Virus record (IMG/VR): IMGVR_UViG_3300037234_000251
Location: 1-39,804 of that record
Length of the DNA stretch: 39,804 bases
Direction: 5' to 3' (one strand)
DNA from: a virus
Shown here: positions 30,185 to 37,161 of the stretch, piece by piece
Numbering within the stretch: the first letter of the stretch is position 1
Layout: each line of letters starts with the position of its first letter
Program-made: the position numbers and the translations under genes
The notes under the pieces: generated by a model
The model's database searches: none
What the model saw: only the letters and a program-made list of their open reading frames with translations
What the model was told of the DNA's origin: nothing

Positions 30185-30548
30185 TGGGTGCCTCCTCAGT
30201 GGCGTCATCTAGTTCCTTCACCTCAGCGTCAATCACATCATCAGCCTTTTGTTTCTGGTCATTGGCTATAAGCGCGGCGAGATCCTGTAGCGTGAAGTTG
30301 CGGCTGTCTACCTCGGATAGATCCGGTACCATCTTCCGCATCAAGGCTATAAGCACAGCATCGTTCTTGTAACTCCTCATCACCGCGTGCTCAAGGATAT
30401 CAACGCCGTTCTCTTCCTTTAGCTTCTGTAACGCCTCTTTGAATATCTCAACCTCTGGCCGGCGTGGCCTACCTTTACAATTAATTGATTCTGGATGATC
30501 GCCGAATCCACCCTTGCCTGTGGGGTTGCGGGCTGCATCGTATCCCAT
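30177..30548 (-). CDS. Probable small terminase subunit, DUF5681-type
   Basis: 123 residues. The N-terminus (NPTGKGGFGDHPESINCKGR then PRRPEV) is the DUF5681 signature that is common beside phage terminase genes. The rest is helical: EALQKLKEENGVDILEHAV and NDAVLIALMRKMVP, followed by an acidic tail. Small terminases recognise packaging sites and load the large subunit. The gene is first in the packaging transcript, 140 bases downstream of a strong promoter, and is parted from terL by about 2.6 kb of small genes. The assignment is inferred from pattern and location. Confidence 0.6.
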   Translation of the reverse strand: MGYDAARNPTGKGGFGDHPESINCKGRPRRPEVEIFKEALQKLKEENGVDILEHAVMRSYKNDAVLIALMRKMVPDLSEVDSRNFTLQDLAALIANDQKQKADDVIDAEVKELDDATEEAPNE

Positions 30549-30685
30549 GATTCCTCCTTTCCGTGACGGTTGTCACAAAATAGCACCCAATAATGTGACA
30601 CCTGGGCGATTGGCCGCCTGGATTACTGGGCTAATTGTTTATTTAATTCGTTTCAAACTTGTTGTTGACTTGTTAGGTAAGTATG

Positions 30686-30714
30686 ATTATATCATATTTC
30701 TTACAGAATGTCAA
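30686..30714 (-). promoter_or_regulatory. Sigma-70 promoter of the packaging operon
   Basis: TTGACA (30714-30709), spacer of exactly 17, TATAAT (30691-30686) on the minus strand. Consensus in both boxes. It reads toward the small terminase gene. A weaker plus-strand candidate (TTGACT at 30665-30670, TATATC at 30688-30693, spacer 17) overlaps it face to face. Confidence 0.85.
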
Positions 30715-30820
30715 GTATTTTCCATTATTATGCCATCTGGTACACCAAACTACCTAAGCGTAATTAAGTGCGCTTATATCGAATCCTCGTGCGTTTCACA
30801 GTATATGATAATTGTACTAT

Positions 30821-30840
30821 ATTAGAAAGGCCATTCTAAT
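30821..30840. promoter_or_regulatory. Operator-like palindrome
   Basis: ATTAGAAAGGCCATTCTAAT: 7-base arms ATTAGAA and TTCTAAT around AGGCCA, with a GGCC centre. It is the size and symmetry of a dimeric regulator site. No repressor gene is recognised in the window, so the binder is unknown. Confidence 0.5.
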
Positions 30841-30941
30841 ACACATCTGACTATAATGTCCGATATCTGGCCGGTTTAACCCCAGATTCCAGCCATCCCT
30901 AAAATATATATATATCGGGGTAGCCATCTGTCTGAAATAAA

Positions 30942-31007
30942 AATCACTTTTTTCCTAATATACTATAGTTATAACTATAACTGTAATATACTACAAAAAA
31001 TGTGATT
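30942..31007. repeat. Nested inverted and direct repeats
   Basis: An outer inverted pair (AATCACTTTTTT at 30942-30953, AAAAAATGTGATT at 30995-31007) flanks a direct repeat TAATATACTA (30956-30965 and 30984-30993) and a perfect 16-base palindrome TATAGTTATAACTATA (30964-30979). Such layered symmetry usually marks binding of more than one protein or an initiation site. Confidence 0.6.
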
Positions 31008-31269
31008 ATTTTTTCAGCTAAAGCTACTTATCAATATATATATATTTTTCTATATACCCTTCCTTCCCTATTATAGTAACCGACCCAGCGACCCGGCCTC
31101 CAACAAACGAATATAACCCATCTATTCAAATTGTAGCACAGAATGCCCCGTTTCGCACCTAATCCATACCATACATCTCCTATATGATAAGTATGACATC
31201 CCCCGCGCATCCCCGCGGTGTATAATCCGACACTCATAGGTGTATCATAGCACACCGCAAAGAAAACCC

Positions 31270-31298
31270 TTGACAAAATCCAGTTCCGGGGGTATACT
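31270..31298 (+). promoter_or_regulatory. Accessory promoter cassette 1
   Basis: TTGACA (31270-31275), spacer of 17, TATACT (31293-31298). Followed by a 36-base leader with CCCAGGAGGCC before the first methyltransferase. Starts with the AACCC lead-in shared with the other cassettes. Confidence 0.85.
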
Positions 31299-31334
31299 TA
31301 ATCGAAGGCAATCAATTACCCAGGAGGCCAGGCA

Positions 31335-32315
31335 ATGAATCAACTAATCAACAAAGACTGCATCGAAGCCCTCAAACAAGTGCCAGACAAGTCAGTAAAC
31401 CTCATCGTAATTGATCCTCCTTATAACATCAACAAAGCAGCGTGGGACAGGATCGCAAACTATAACGAGTGGATGTTGTCGGTGTTCTTAGAGCTTCAGC
31501 GCGTGCTCGCGGACAACGGCAGCTTCTACTTTTTCCACAACGACTTCCTGCGGATCGTAGAGCTTCAGGCCTTACTATCTACACGAACGCGGTTCATATT
31601 CAAGCAGTTTATGGTTTGGAACAAGCGGTTTGATGGATACCATAATCAATTAAACGCTTTGGTACATTCGGATGATTTGCGGAATTACTCTAAGCAATGC
31701 GAATACTTCCTTTACTACACATTCCAAGACGAGACCGGATTGACAACCGTCATGCTTGACACCAACAACTTCTCGACGCTGCGGCGATACTTTAAGGAGT
31801 TGCAGGAATACATTGGCGTATCGAAAAAGGAAATATTGAGCAAAATCGGACAGTGTGCGGATCATTGTTTTAGATGGAAAAGCACACAATGGGATATACC
31901 TACACCTGAAACGTATCAGAAGTGCATTGACACTTATAATATCAATTGGTGGCCGGGGTTCCGCGCGTATGAATCATTACGCCAGGAGTATGAATCATTA
32001 CGCCAGGAGTATGAATCATTACGCCAGGAGTATGAATCATTACGGTACACATTCAACAATCAGAAAACGCACCACAGTGTTTGGAACTATGAGGTGGCGG
32101 ATAAACGCATCGGGCATATTACGCCGAAGCCCTTAGAATTAATTAAAAATATAATCAAGCATAGCAGCAACGAAGGCGACACGGTGTTGGATTGTTTCAT
32201 GGGTAGTGGAACGACTTGTCTTGCGGCACAGCAGCTCGGCCGTCAATATATCGGTATAGAACTGAACGAAAAGTATTTCCAGATCGCCACAAAAAGATTA
32301 CAAGAAAACCCTTGA
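31335..32315 (+). CDS. Beta-class DNA adenine methyltransferase
   Basis: 326 residues. The catalytic motif IV, IDPPYNINKAAW (DPPY at 27-30), comes before the SAM-binding motif FMGSGTTCLAAQQLGRQYIG near residues 284-304, which is the beta-class order (N6-adenine methylation is usual for DPPY, N4-cytosine also possible). HITPKPLELI is the typical segment before motif I. A run of the 7-residue unit YESLRQE, repeated three and a half times, sits at residues 212-237, between the target-recognition part and motif I. It is the first gene after the first accessory promoter and probably protects phage DNA from host restriction. Confidence 0.85.
   Translation: MNQLINKDCIEALKQVPDKSVNLIVIDPPYNINKAAWDRIANYNEWMLSVFLELQRVLADNGSFYFFHNDFLRIVELQALLSTRTRFIFKQFMVWNKRFDGYHNQLNALVHSDDLRNYSKQCEYFLYYTFQDETGLTTVMLDTNNFSTLRRYFKELQEYIGVSKKEILSKIGQCADHCFRWKSTQWDIPTPETYQKCIDTYNINWWPGFRAYESLRQEYESLRQEYESLRQEYESLRYTFNNQKTHHSVWNYEVADKRIGHITPKPLELIKNIIKHSSNEGDTVLDCFMGSGTTCLAAQQLGRQYIGIELNEKYFQIATKRLQENP
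31968..32044 (+). repeat. 21-bp tandem repeat within the methyltransferase gene
   Basis: Three identical 21-base units at 31968-31988, 31989-32009 and 32010-32030 and a 14-base partial copy to 32044, in frame with the gene, encoding YESLRQE each time. Perfect identity suggests recent expansion by slippage or recombination, and copy changes would keep the reading frame while altering the linker between target-recognition and cofactor parts. Confidence 0.9.
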
Positions 32316-32340
32316 CAAAACAACGAACAGGGGTTATACT
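32312..32340 (+). promoter_or_regulatory. Accessory promoter cassette 2
   Basis: TTGACA (32312-32317), spacer of 17, TATACT (32335-32340), with AACCC lead-in and TTATAG after it. It overlaps the end of the methyltransferase gene and has a short leader to the next start. Confidence 0.85.
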
Positions 32341-32372
32341 TATAGCGACACAATAAACGAGGAGGCGGGGCA

Positions 32373-32477
32373 ATGAATAAAGCAACATGGGCAACGACCC
32401 CGGATGGCAGCAGGATGCGAACGGATGTGGACAACATGTCCAGAATAATGTCCAAAAGGAGGCGAGGCAATGAATGA
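32373..32477 (+). CDS. Small basic protein, 34 aa
   Basis: ATG 32373 has GAGGAGGCGGGG upstream and lies about 30 bases after a promoter -10 box. Sequence MNKATWATTPDGSRMR then DNMSRIMSKRRRGNE: short with a basic end. It overlaps the following gene by 8 bases. Either a real micro-protein or an upstream leader peptide that couples translation. Confidence 0.5.
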   Translation: MNKATWATTPDGSRMRTDVDNMSRIMSKRRRGNE

Positions 32478-32817
32478 CCATTGTATAACAGAATATCCAA
32501 CTCTGAGACTGGCACAATTTTGGCCGTTTATTAAAGCGGGTAAAGGTTTTATTTGGAGTTCATATTGTAACAAGGTCGTTGCGGCATATTATGAGGTTGA
32601 TCCCCTCATAGCCGCACAAGAACGGCCCGATTACCATTCTAATTTTTATCTACAGGAGCGTATGCACCGCATTATAGGGGCGGGCCTGTTTATACCGGGT
32701 AAAAAATTAGTATTTTCGGAAACCAATTACTGCGAGATCAAAACCTTATCGGAATTTTTGTTTCTATTAAAAGACTACCAAAGATTCGATGATTTATTCT
32801 ATAGAAATTATGCTTGA
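32470..32817 (+). CDS. Hypothetical protein, 115 aa
   Basis: Starts at ATG 32470 with AGGAGGCG upstream. A compact mixed protein with many aromatic residues (QFWPFIKAGKGFIWSSYCN, SNFYLQERMHRIIGAGLFI) and a helical end (FLFLLKDYQRFDDLFYRN). No family recognised. Downstream of the second promoter cassette. Confidence 0.6.
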   Translation: MNDHCITEYPTLRLAQFWPFIKAGKGFIWSSYCNKVVAAYYEVDPLIAAQERPDYHSNFYLQERMHRIIGAGLFIPGKKLVFSETNYCEIKTLSEFLFLLKDYQRFDDLFYRNYA

Positions 32818-32841
32818 CACAATAAACAAGGAGACCCGGCG

Positions 32842-33288
32842 ATGCGAAAACAAAACGCAATAATAGTAGATCTCGACGGAACATTGTGTAATATAGATCA
32901 TCGCCAGCACCATATCAAGCGGGGTGACTGGGACGCCTTCTATGCGGGGATCCCGGACGATGTGCCGAACGAGTGGTGTGCTACTATATTATGGCTGTTG
33001 TTTTTTAGCGAGTTGGATCATAGAATCCTGATAGTATCGGGACGGCCGGAGCAGTATCGTATATTATCAATGCAGTGGTTAGAAAAGCAAGGCATACCAT
33101 ATGAGGATGTGTTCATGCGGAAGGCGCGGGACAATCGGCACGATGAGATTGTAAAGGAAGAAATCTACCACGAGCACATAGAACCACACTATAATGTGCT
33201 GTTCGTATTAGACGATCGCACGCGAGTGGTCGAAATGTGGCGGCGACTCGGCCTCGTGTGCTTGCAGTGCGCGAAGGGTAACTTCTAA
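32842..33288 (+). CDS. HAD-family polynucleotide 3'-phosphatase (PseT-like)
   Basis: 148 residues with the haloacid-dehalogenase signature: DLDGTLCN with nucleophile Asp10 and Asp12, then ILIVSGRPEQY near 65-73, a conserved basic residue in RKARDNRHDE, and VLDDRTRVVEMWRRLGL. It corresponds to the 3'-phosphatase half of T4 polynucleotide kinase, without the kinase half. Such enzymes remove 3'-phosphates from nicked DNA or RNA so ligation can follow, perhaps repairing host defence damage. No ligase is seen nearby. Confidence 0.78.
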   Translation: MRKQNAIIVDLDGTLCNIDHRQHHIKRGDWDAFYAGIPDDVPNEWCATILWLLFFSELDHRILIVSGRPEQYRILSMQWLEKQGIPYEDVFMRKARDNRHDEIVKEEIYHEHIEPHYNVLFVLDDRTRVVEMWRRLGLVCLQCAKGNF

Positions 33289-33605
33289 TGAATAAACTAT
33301 TAATAATACTACTCCTTATACCAAGCGTCGCGGCGGCGTACCGGCCGTATAACAGGCCACCACAACGGCCAAGCGATTCCATGCGGAACCTGTTCGACAA
33401 GGTGACGCGGGAGCCCCAAGCCACGGAACAGCAGCCTCAACCCACGAGGGCGAAGATTACGCCGGCCCCCATATCGCAGTTGTTGCGGACGCTTGAATTG
33501 CCGATCTACCGCGGAACATCGGCGACAATATTCGTGTACGATCAGTACGATGTGATTACAGGCGAGCACTGCACATACGGATTTCGCGTATTAATAAAAA
33601 TGTAA
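33288..33605 (+). CDS. Secreted or envelope small protein, 105 aa
   Basis: MNKLLIILLLIPSVAAA is a clear signal peptide with cleavage likely before YRPYNRPP. The mature part is Pro/Gln-rich and basic, then has a beta-rich end (SATIFVYDQYDVITGEHCTYG). TAATG overlap with the phosphatase gene. It may act at the cell envelope, for example to exclude superinfecting phage. Confidence 0.6.
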   Translation: MNKLLIILLLIPSVAAAYRPYNRPPQRPSDSMRNLFDKVTREPQATEQQPQPTRAKITPAPISQLLRTLELPIYRGTSATIFVYDQYDVITGEHCTYGFRVLIKM

Positions 33606-33618
33606 AGGAGACCAAGCA

Positions 33619-33789
33619 ATGAAGAATTACAAAGTGGAGTTTGAGCTGCGGCGAGTAGACGATGAAGAGAATTATTACCAGGACAGCGACGATTACAGTG
33701 TTGAGGATGTTAAGGATTGTTTGGATAATGATTGGGGTGGGTGCATTGAGTATGATATTAAAAAGATACGAGTCAAGCGAATAAAATAA
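33619..33789 (+). CDS. Small acidic protein, 56 aa
   Basis: ATG 33619 with AAGGAG upstream. MKNYKVEFELRRVDDEENYY then DYSVEDVKDCLDNDWGGCIE and an alternating end (YDIKKIRVKRIK): a small beta-alpha protein. Family unknown. Confidence 0.6.
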   Translation: MKNYKVEFELRRVDDEENYYQDSDDYSVEDVKDCLDNDWGGCIEYDIKKIRVKRIK

Positions 33790-33792
33790 CCC

Positions 33793-33821
33793 TTGACAAA
33801 TCACGAAACTCGATGTATACT
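33793..33821 (+). promoter_or_regulatory. Accessory promoter cassette 3
   Basis: TTGACA (33793-33798), spacer of 17, TATACT (33816-33821). The stretch AACCCTTGACAAATC with CTCGATGTATACTTA is almost identical to cassette 4 at 38166. Confidence 0.88.
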
Positions 33822-33856
33822 TATAACGACGGATAAAATAACAAGGAGGCCAGGAG

Positions 33857-34021
33857 ATGAAAACAGGAAGCATCTATTTTATCGACGGAACGCACTTAAA
33901 ACGTATCGACACGGCGGAATTAGAAATAAACGAGGGTGAGAAGTATGTGGCGATCCGCACGAAAGGAACGAGGAAGTTTATCCCGTTTAACAGTGTGAAG
34001 TACATCGAGATTGAAAACTAA
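33857..34021 (+). CDS. Small beta-rich protein, 54 aa
   Basis: ATG 33857 with AAGGAGGCCAGG upstream. GSIYFIDGTHLKRIDTAELE, EKYVAIRTKGTRKFIPF and NSVKYIEIEN: a five-strand small barrel design, as in Hfq/Sm-like or SH3-like peptides. Function unknown. Confidence 0.6.
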   Translation: MKTGSIYFIDGTHLKRIDTAELEINEGEKYVAIRTKGTRKFIPFNSVKYIEIEN

Positions 34022-34032
34022 GGAGGCGCCCC

Positions 34033-34290
34033 GTGAAAGATGAAACGATACGAATTAATAATGTAGAGTATGAGGATGACAAAGGGCAAGTATATAAGTG
34101 CGACGCGTCGATTGAATACTGGCACGAGGAGTATTTCGGCGTTCAGTACGAAGTTTGCTTGTCGAATGTAAGGCTGTCGCAAGGGCAAGACGGCCTCCCA
34201 GACGCGATCGCAGAGAAGCTCGAAATCCTGGCGTACAATAAAGCAGAGGACAACGCGAAGGATCGCGCGTATCATATGGGGTGGAGGTAA
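34033..34290 (+). CDS. Hypothetical protein, 85 aa, paralogue of 38224 gene
   Basis: GTG start at 34033 after AGGAGGCG. The segment DASIEYWHEEYFGVQYE resembles DATIDWHEEKNWGA in the product of the gene at 38224, and both then have a mixed-strand/helix end. Both genes are first or second after one of the near-identical promoter cassettes, suggesting duplication of a promoter-plus-gene unit. Confidence 0.6.
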   Translation: MKDETIRINNVEYEDDKGQVYKCDASIEYWHEEYFGVQYEVCLSNVRLSQGQDGLPDAIAEKLEILAYNKAEDNAKDRAYHMGWR

Positions 34291-34294
34291 CGCA

Positions 34295-34513
34295 ATGAAT
34301 AAACTCACGAACGATTGGGGCGAGGTCGTAATAGCGGAAGGTGCGCCAGGGTCGGTGGCCAGAGCGAAATGTTTATATCCGAAGTTGCTTAATAAGGTGC
34401 TTGCTCTGATCGCGGAAAATATCGACTATAAGATTGAAGGGATCACGATTGCTGAGGCGATTTTGGATGAGGCTAAGAACCGTATGTTTATAGAACGGAG
34501 GAAACCACAATGA
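34295..34513 (+). CDS. Hypothetical helical protein, 72 aa
   Basis: MNKLTNDWGEVVIAEGAPGS then LNKVLALIAENIDYKIEGI and a basic end. Mostly helical. Start at 34295 with GGAGG upstream. Family unknown. Confidence 0.6.
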   Translation: MNKLTNDWGEVVIAEGAPGSVARAKCLYPKLLNKVLALIAENIDYKIEGITIAEAILDEAKNRMFIERRKPQ

Positions 34514-34677
34514 ACCGCACCGGCATCGAGTACCTTATAATATTAGCAGCTGTGTGGGGCGTACTACTTATAAGTAGTATGGTTACGAACCATCACCACA
34601 ACAAGGCGCGCTACGAACGCGGCGTCATAATAACCCAGGCGACTATGTGGGAGTCGGCGATCAAGGAGGCGAGATGA
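34510..34677 (+). CDS. Small membrane protein, 55 aa
   Basis: ATGA overlap with the previous gene. One membrane helix (YLIILAAVWGVLLISSMV, residues 8-25) and a polar C-terminal helix (ERGVIITQATMWESAIKEAR). Small one-helix protein; role unknown. Confidence 0.55.
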   Translation: MNRTGIEYLIILAAVWGVLLISSMVTNHHHNKARYERGVIITQATMWESAIKEAR

Positions 34678-34871
34678 ACTACATTTTAAGGGACTGCCCG
34701 TTCTGTGGCAAGCACGAAGCGGAAATCATAAAAGAATTTGACCATGAGAGTGCGTACACCCGTTACATTGTCCGGTGCAGTTGGTGTTCAGCCAGAGGAG
34801 AGGAATGTGACAGTCGGGAGTGGGCAGCGAAAGTATGGAACAAACCAAGACATCACGAGGTGACGAAATGA
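34674..34871 (+). CDS. lar: Lar-like restriction alleviation protein
   Basis: 65 residues when started at ATG 34674. DCPFCGKHEAEI and CSWCSARGEECDSREWAAKV then WNK match the Lar family: two CxxC zinc knuckles and a final W-N tail. Lar-type proteins blunt type I restriction by raising modification activity. With three methyltransferases nearby this supports an anti-restriction block. ATGA overlap with the membrane protein gene upstream and the secreted zinc protein downstream. Confidence 0.75.
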   Translation: MNYILRDCPFCGKHEAEIIKEFDHESAYTRYIVRCSWCSARGEECDSREWAAKVWNKPRHHEVTK

Positions 34872-35110
34872 AAACAATTATCCTAATAATCATGCTGACA
34901 GCAGTAACAATCGCCGGAGCGTATTCCATGCGGTACTGTGACATCTGTAGCAACCAGATCAAGACGGACGAGCACATTTACCTTCAATCGCCGTCGCATA
35001 ATTATGGTGATATTTGCGACGAGTGTTATCGGTATCTCGATATCCGTATCGAGGAAGTGATAGAAGATATTCGCCGCGCGGATGCGATGATCCATACGGA
35101 GGCAAAATGA
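34868..35110 (+). CDS. Signal-anchored zinc-ribbon protein, 80 aa
   Basis: Started at ATG 34868 in an ATGA overlap with Lar. An N-terminal signal/anchor (MKTIILIIMLTAVTIAGAYS) is followed by CDICSNQI (near 25) and CDECYRYLDI (near 55), a zinc-ribbon pair, and a helix (IEEVIEDIRRADAMIH). Position between Lar and methylase genes suggests a role at the membrane in the same defence-evasion block. Confidence 0.55.
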   Translation: MKTIILIIMLTAVTIAGAYSMRYCDICSNQIKTDEHIYLQSPSHNYGDICDECYRYLDIRIEEVIEDIRRADAMIHTEAK

Positions 35111-35316
35111 AATACTTAACACATCACGCACTTGCATGCACAGAACAGAAACTTATGAAGGAACAAGACACATTGCGCAGGCTGCTCCGCGACTATAATG
35201 CGATTTATATGTATGAAGATTTGAGTGCCGCGCATGACAGTTTGTGTGATGCCTTAGATCATATAAGGTGTCTGCTGCGTCAGCCATATGAAGGAGAGAA
35301 TAATGATAATATATAG
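35107..35316 (+). CDS. Hypothetical helical protein, 69 aa
   Basis: Start 35107 (MKYLTHHALACTEQKLMKEQ) in an ATGA overlap; the longer frame start lies inside the previous gene. Helical throughout (LRRLLRDYNAIYMYEDLSAA, LCDALDHIRCLLRQPY). Function unknown. Confidence 0.55.
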   Translation: MKYLTHHALACTEQKLMKEQDTLRRLLRDYNAIYMYEDLSAAHDSLCDALDHIRCLLRQPYEGENNDNI

Positions 35317-35476
35317 AGTATTCTCAAAATGGATGGACGACCCGCGATTGCTTGAGGGTGCGTTCACAGATGAGCGCCGCGCAACAACGCTCGCCGAGCA
35401 GCTACAAGAGGAAAATAATCCAGGTTTATACCGCGTGTATATTAGCGCGGTGGAGGAGACATCATGCACAAAGTAA
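35303..35476 (+). CDS. Small protein, 57 aa
   Basis: ATG 35303 with AAGGAGAG upstream. MIIYRVFSKWMDDPRL, EGAFTDERRATTLAEQLQEE and LYRVYISAVEET: a beta-alpha-beta design. Overlaps the next methyltransferase start by 13 bases. Family unknown. Confidence 0.6.
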   Translation: MIIYRVFSKWMDDPRLLEGAFTDERRATTLAEQLQEENNPGLYRVYISAVEETSCTK

Positions 35477-36756
35477 TCAATGGTAACAGCATCGACAAGC
35501 TGAAAGCACTCGAAGCGGATTCCGTAGACACCATCATTACGGATCCACCCTATGGCCTGTCCTTCATGGGCAAGAAGTGGGATTATGATGTACCATCCGT
35601 AGACCTGTGGAAGGAAGCCCTAAGAGTGCTGAAGCCTGGTGGTACGGCACTTATATTTGCAGGCAGCAGGACACAGCACAGAATGGCCGTCAACGTAGAG
35701 GACGCCGGATTCATATTAAAGGATTGTATAATGTGGCTATATGGGAGTGGCTTCCCGAAGGCTACGGATATTAGCAAGCAGTTGGATAAGGGGCATGAGA
35801 GGGAAGTTATAGGCAAGAGCAAGGCGTATAGAGAAAATGCAAAGAGTCATAATATTGTAGCAAAACATGAGTACAGTGGTCAGGCATTTGAAACTACACC
35901 AGCAACCCCCGAAGCCAAACTCTGGGAAGGATGGAAGTCGCATGGCTTGAAACCAGCATATGAGCCAATACTTGTGGCTGTTAAACCAAACGACGGAACA
36001 TATGCCGAGAACGCATTGAAGCACGGAGTATCTGGTCTTAACATTGATGGTGGGAGAATACCAACCCACGATAAATTAGGCGGTGGAGGACAGACGCGAG
36101 ATACATTCATTGGAAAAGATGGCTGGGATCGTCCGTGGAGACATGACGAAGACAAACTAAAAGAAAAATTGATACGTGTGAACGAGTCTGTACGGATTGG
36201 TGAAGAAAAAGGCCGCTTCCCAGCCAACATAATCTTAGACGAGGAGGCGGGGCGTCTATTGGACGAACAGAGTGGGGAGAGCAAAAGTTCAGCGACACAA
36301 AGGAATAATTCCGCCAGTAAGAATATAGCCATGAGTGGAGATAATTTAGGGCATACATCTTATGGACATAACGACAAAGGCGACGCATCAAGATTCTTCT
36401 ATTGTGCAAAGGCAAGCAAGAAAGAACGCAACGCTGGGTGTGAGGGGATAGAAGAGAAAAACGGAGGCATGGTTCCTGAAAGGAAAGAAGCGAAGTTAAA
36501 CAGGAATGGTAAAAATCCAATTCTTAAAAACAATCATCCGACGGTCAAACCAATAGCATTGATGGAGTACCTATGCACATTGACCAAGACACCAACAGGC
36601 GGCACGGTGTTGGATCCATTCATGGGATCAGGAACCACAGGCGTCGCGGCGATCAATACACAACGCGATTTCATCGGAATCGAGTTGTCAGAGGAATATA
36701 TAAAAATTGCAGAGGCGAGGTTGAATCATGCGCAAACTAACAAAGCTACAGATTAA
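35464..36756 (+). CDS. Beta-class DNA methyltransferase 2
   Basis: 430 residues, longer than the first enzyme. TDPPYGLSFMGKKWDY holds motif IV (DPPY at 27-30), followed by the ALRVLKPGGTALIFAGSRT strand and WLYGSGFPKATD. The SAM-binding motif DPFMGSGTTGVAAI lies near residues 382-395, with the HPTVKPIALMEYLC segment before it. The long middle (residues about 120-360) is a variable target domain. Beta class. Part of the restriction-evasion block; substrate sequence unknown. Confidence 0.86.
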   Translation: MHKVINGNSIDKLKALEADSVDTIITDPPYGLSFMGKKWDYDVPSVDLWKEALRVLKPGGTALIFAGSRTQHRMAVNVEDAGFILKDCIMWLYGSGFPKATDISKQLDKGHEREVIGKSKAYRENAKSHNIVAKHEYSGQAFETTPATPEAKLWEGWKSHGLKPAYEPILVAVKPNDGTYAENALKHGVSGLNIDGGRIPTHDKLGGGGQTRDTFIGKDGWDRPWRHDEDKLKEKLIRVNESVRIGEEKGRFPANIILDEEAGRLLDEQSGESKSSATQRNNSASKNIAMSGDNLGHTSYGHNDKGDASRFFYCAKASKKERNAGCEGIEEKNGGMVPERKEAKLNRNGKNPILKNNHPTVKPIALMEYLCTLTKTPTGGTVLDPFMGSGTTGVAAINTQRDFIGIELSEEYIKIAEARLNHAQTNKATD

Positions 36757-36982
36757 ACATAGGCGCTGGTGTAAGATCCGATTCTGGATCATCATCGTTT
36801 GTTACACCTGGGACTGGGTCGCGAAGGCGTGGACTATCGCCGCCCCGTCGTTGATATATTATGGTGTGCTGACAGCCCATCAAGCCCTGTGCCTGACGCC
36901 GTGGTTCGCTACGGGGTTCATAGCTGATTATCTGGCGAAGGTATATCATTTGAAGAGTACCAAACTACGGAAAAGGAGCTGA
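36728..36982 (+). CDS. Membrane protein, 84 aa
   Basis: Overlaps the methyltransferase end by 29 bases in another frame. Two hydrophobic stretches (RFWIIIVCYTWDWVA, then SLIYYGVLTAHQALCLTPWF and FATGFIADYLA) framed by basic termini (KLQIKHRRWCK, STKLRKRS). Likely two membrane passes. Role unknown. Confidence 0.6.
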   Translation: MRKLTKLQIKHRRWCKIRFWIIIVCYTWDWVAKAWTIAAPSLIYYGVLTAHQALCLTPWFATGFIADYLAKVYHLKSTKLRKRS

Positions 36983-36984
36983 CC

Positions 36985-37161
36985 ATGACAAAGTATGAAC
37001 GCTTTCACCGTGCCGTTGCGTACCTGAAGAGTAAACATCCGGAACGATTCAAACTGCAAACAACGACATTCTCGTCGGTGAACTGGTTACAATGTATGGA
37101 GCGTTCCGTAGCCACGGGAACATGGTTCACAATCGACACATATTGGAGAGACAGCCGATGA
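36985..37161 (+). CDS. Small protein, 58 aa
   Basis: ATG 36985 with AAGGAGC upstream; ATGA overlap with the third methyltransferase. MTKYERFHRAVAYLKSKHPE, helical, then a polar end (ATGTWFTIDTYWRDSR). Function unknown. Confidence 0.6.
   Translation: MTKYERFHRAVAYLKSKHPERFKLQTTTFSSVNWLQCMERSVATGTWFTIDTYWRDSR

Larger units (their letters stand above)
30715..31269. other. AT-rich divergent intergenic control region
   Basis: About 550 bases between leftward packaging genes and rightward accessory genes, with no convincing gene. It holds an operator-like palindrome at 30821-30840, a structured inverted/direct repeat cluster at 30942-31007, ATATAT runs at 30902-30913 and 31035-31048, and a small GGTGT...ACACC inverted repeat at 31239-31256 just before the first accessory promoter. 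Long AT tracts and palindromes are typical of replication origins and regulator sites, but no known origin motif is seen. Confidence 0.6.

Noticed and set aside
30514-30825. Plus-strand open frame of 103 residues across the packaging promoter
   Set aside because: It covers the promoter at 30686-30714 and the start of the small terminase on the other strand, with no ribosome site.
31031-31276. Minus-strand open frame of 81 residues
   Set aside because: It begins inside the accessory promoter cassette of the opposite strand, has no clear ribosome site and an unusual Gly/Tyr/Trp-rich composition; more likely a non-coding control region.
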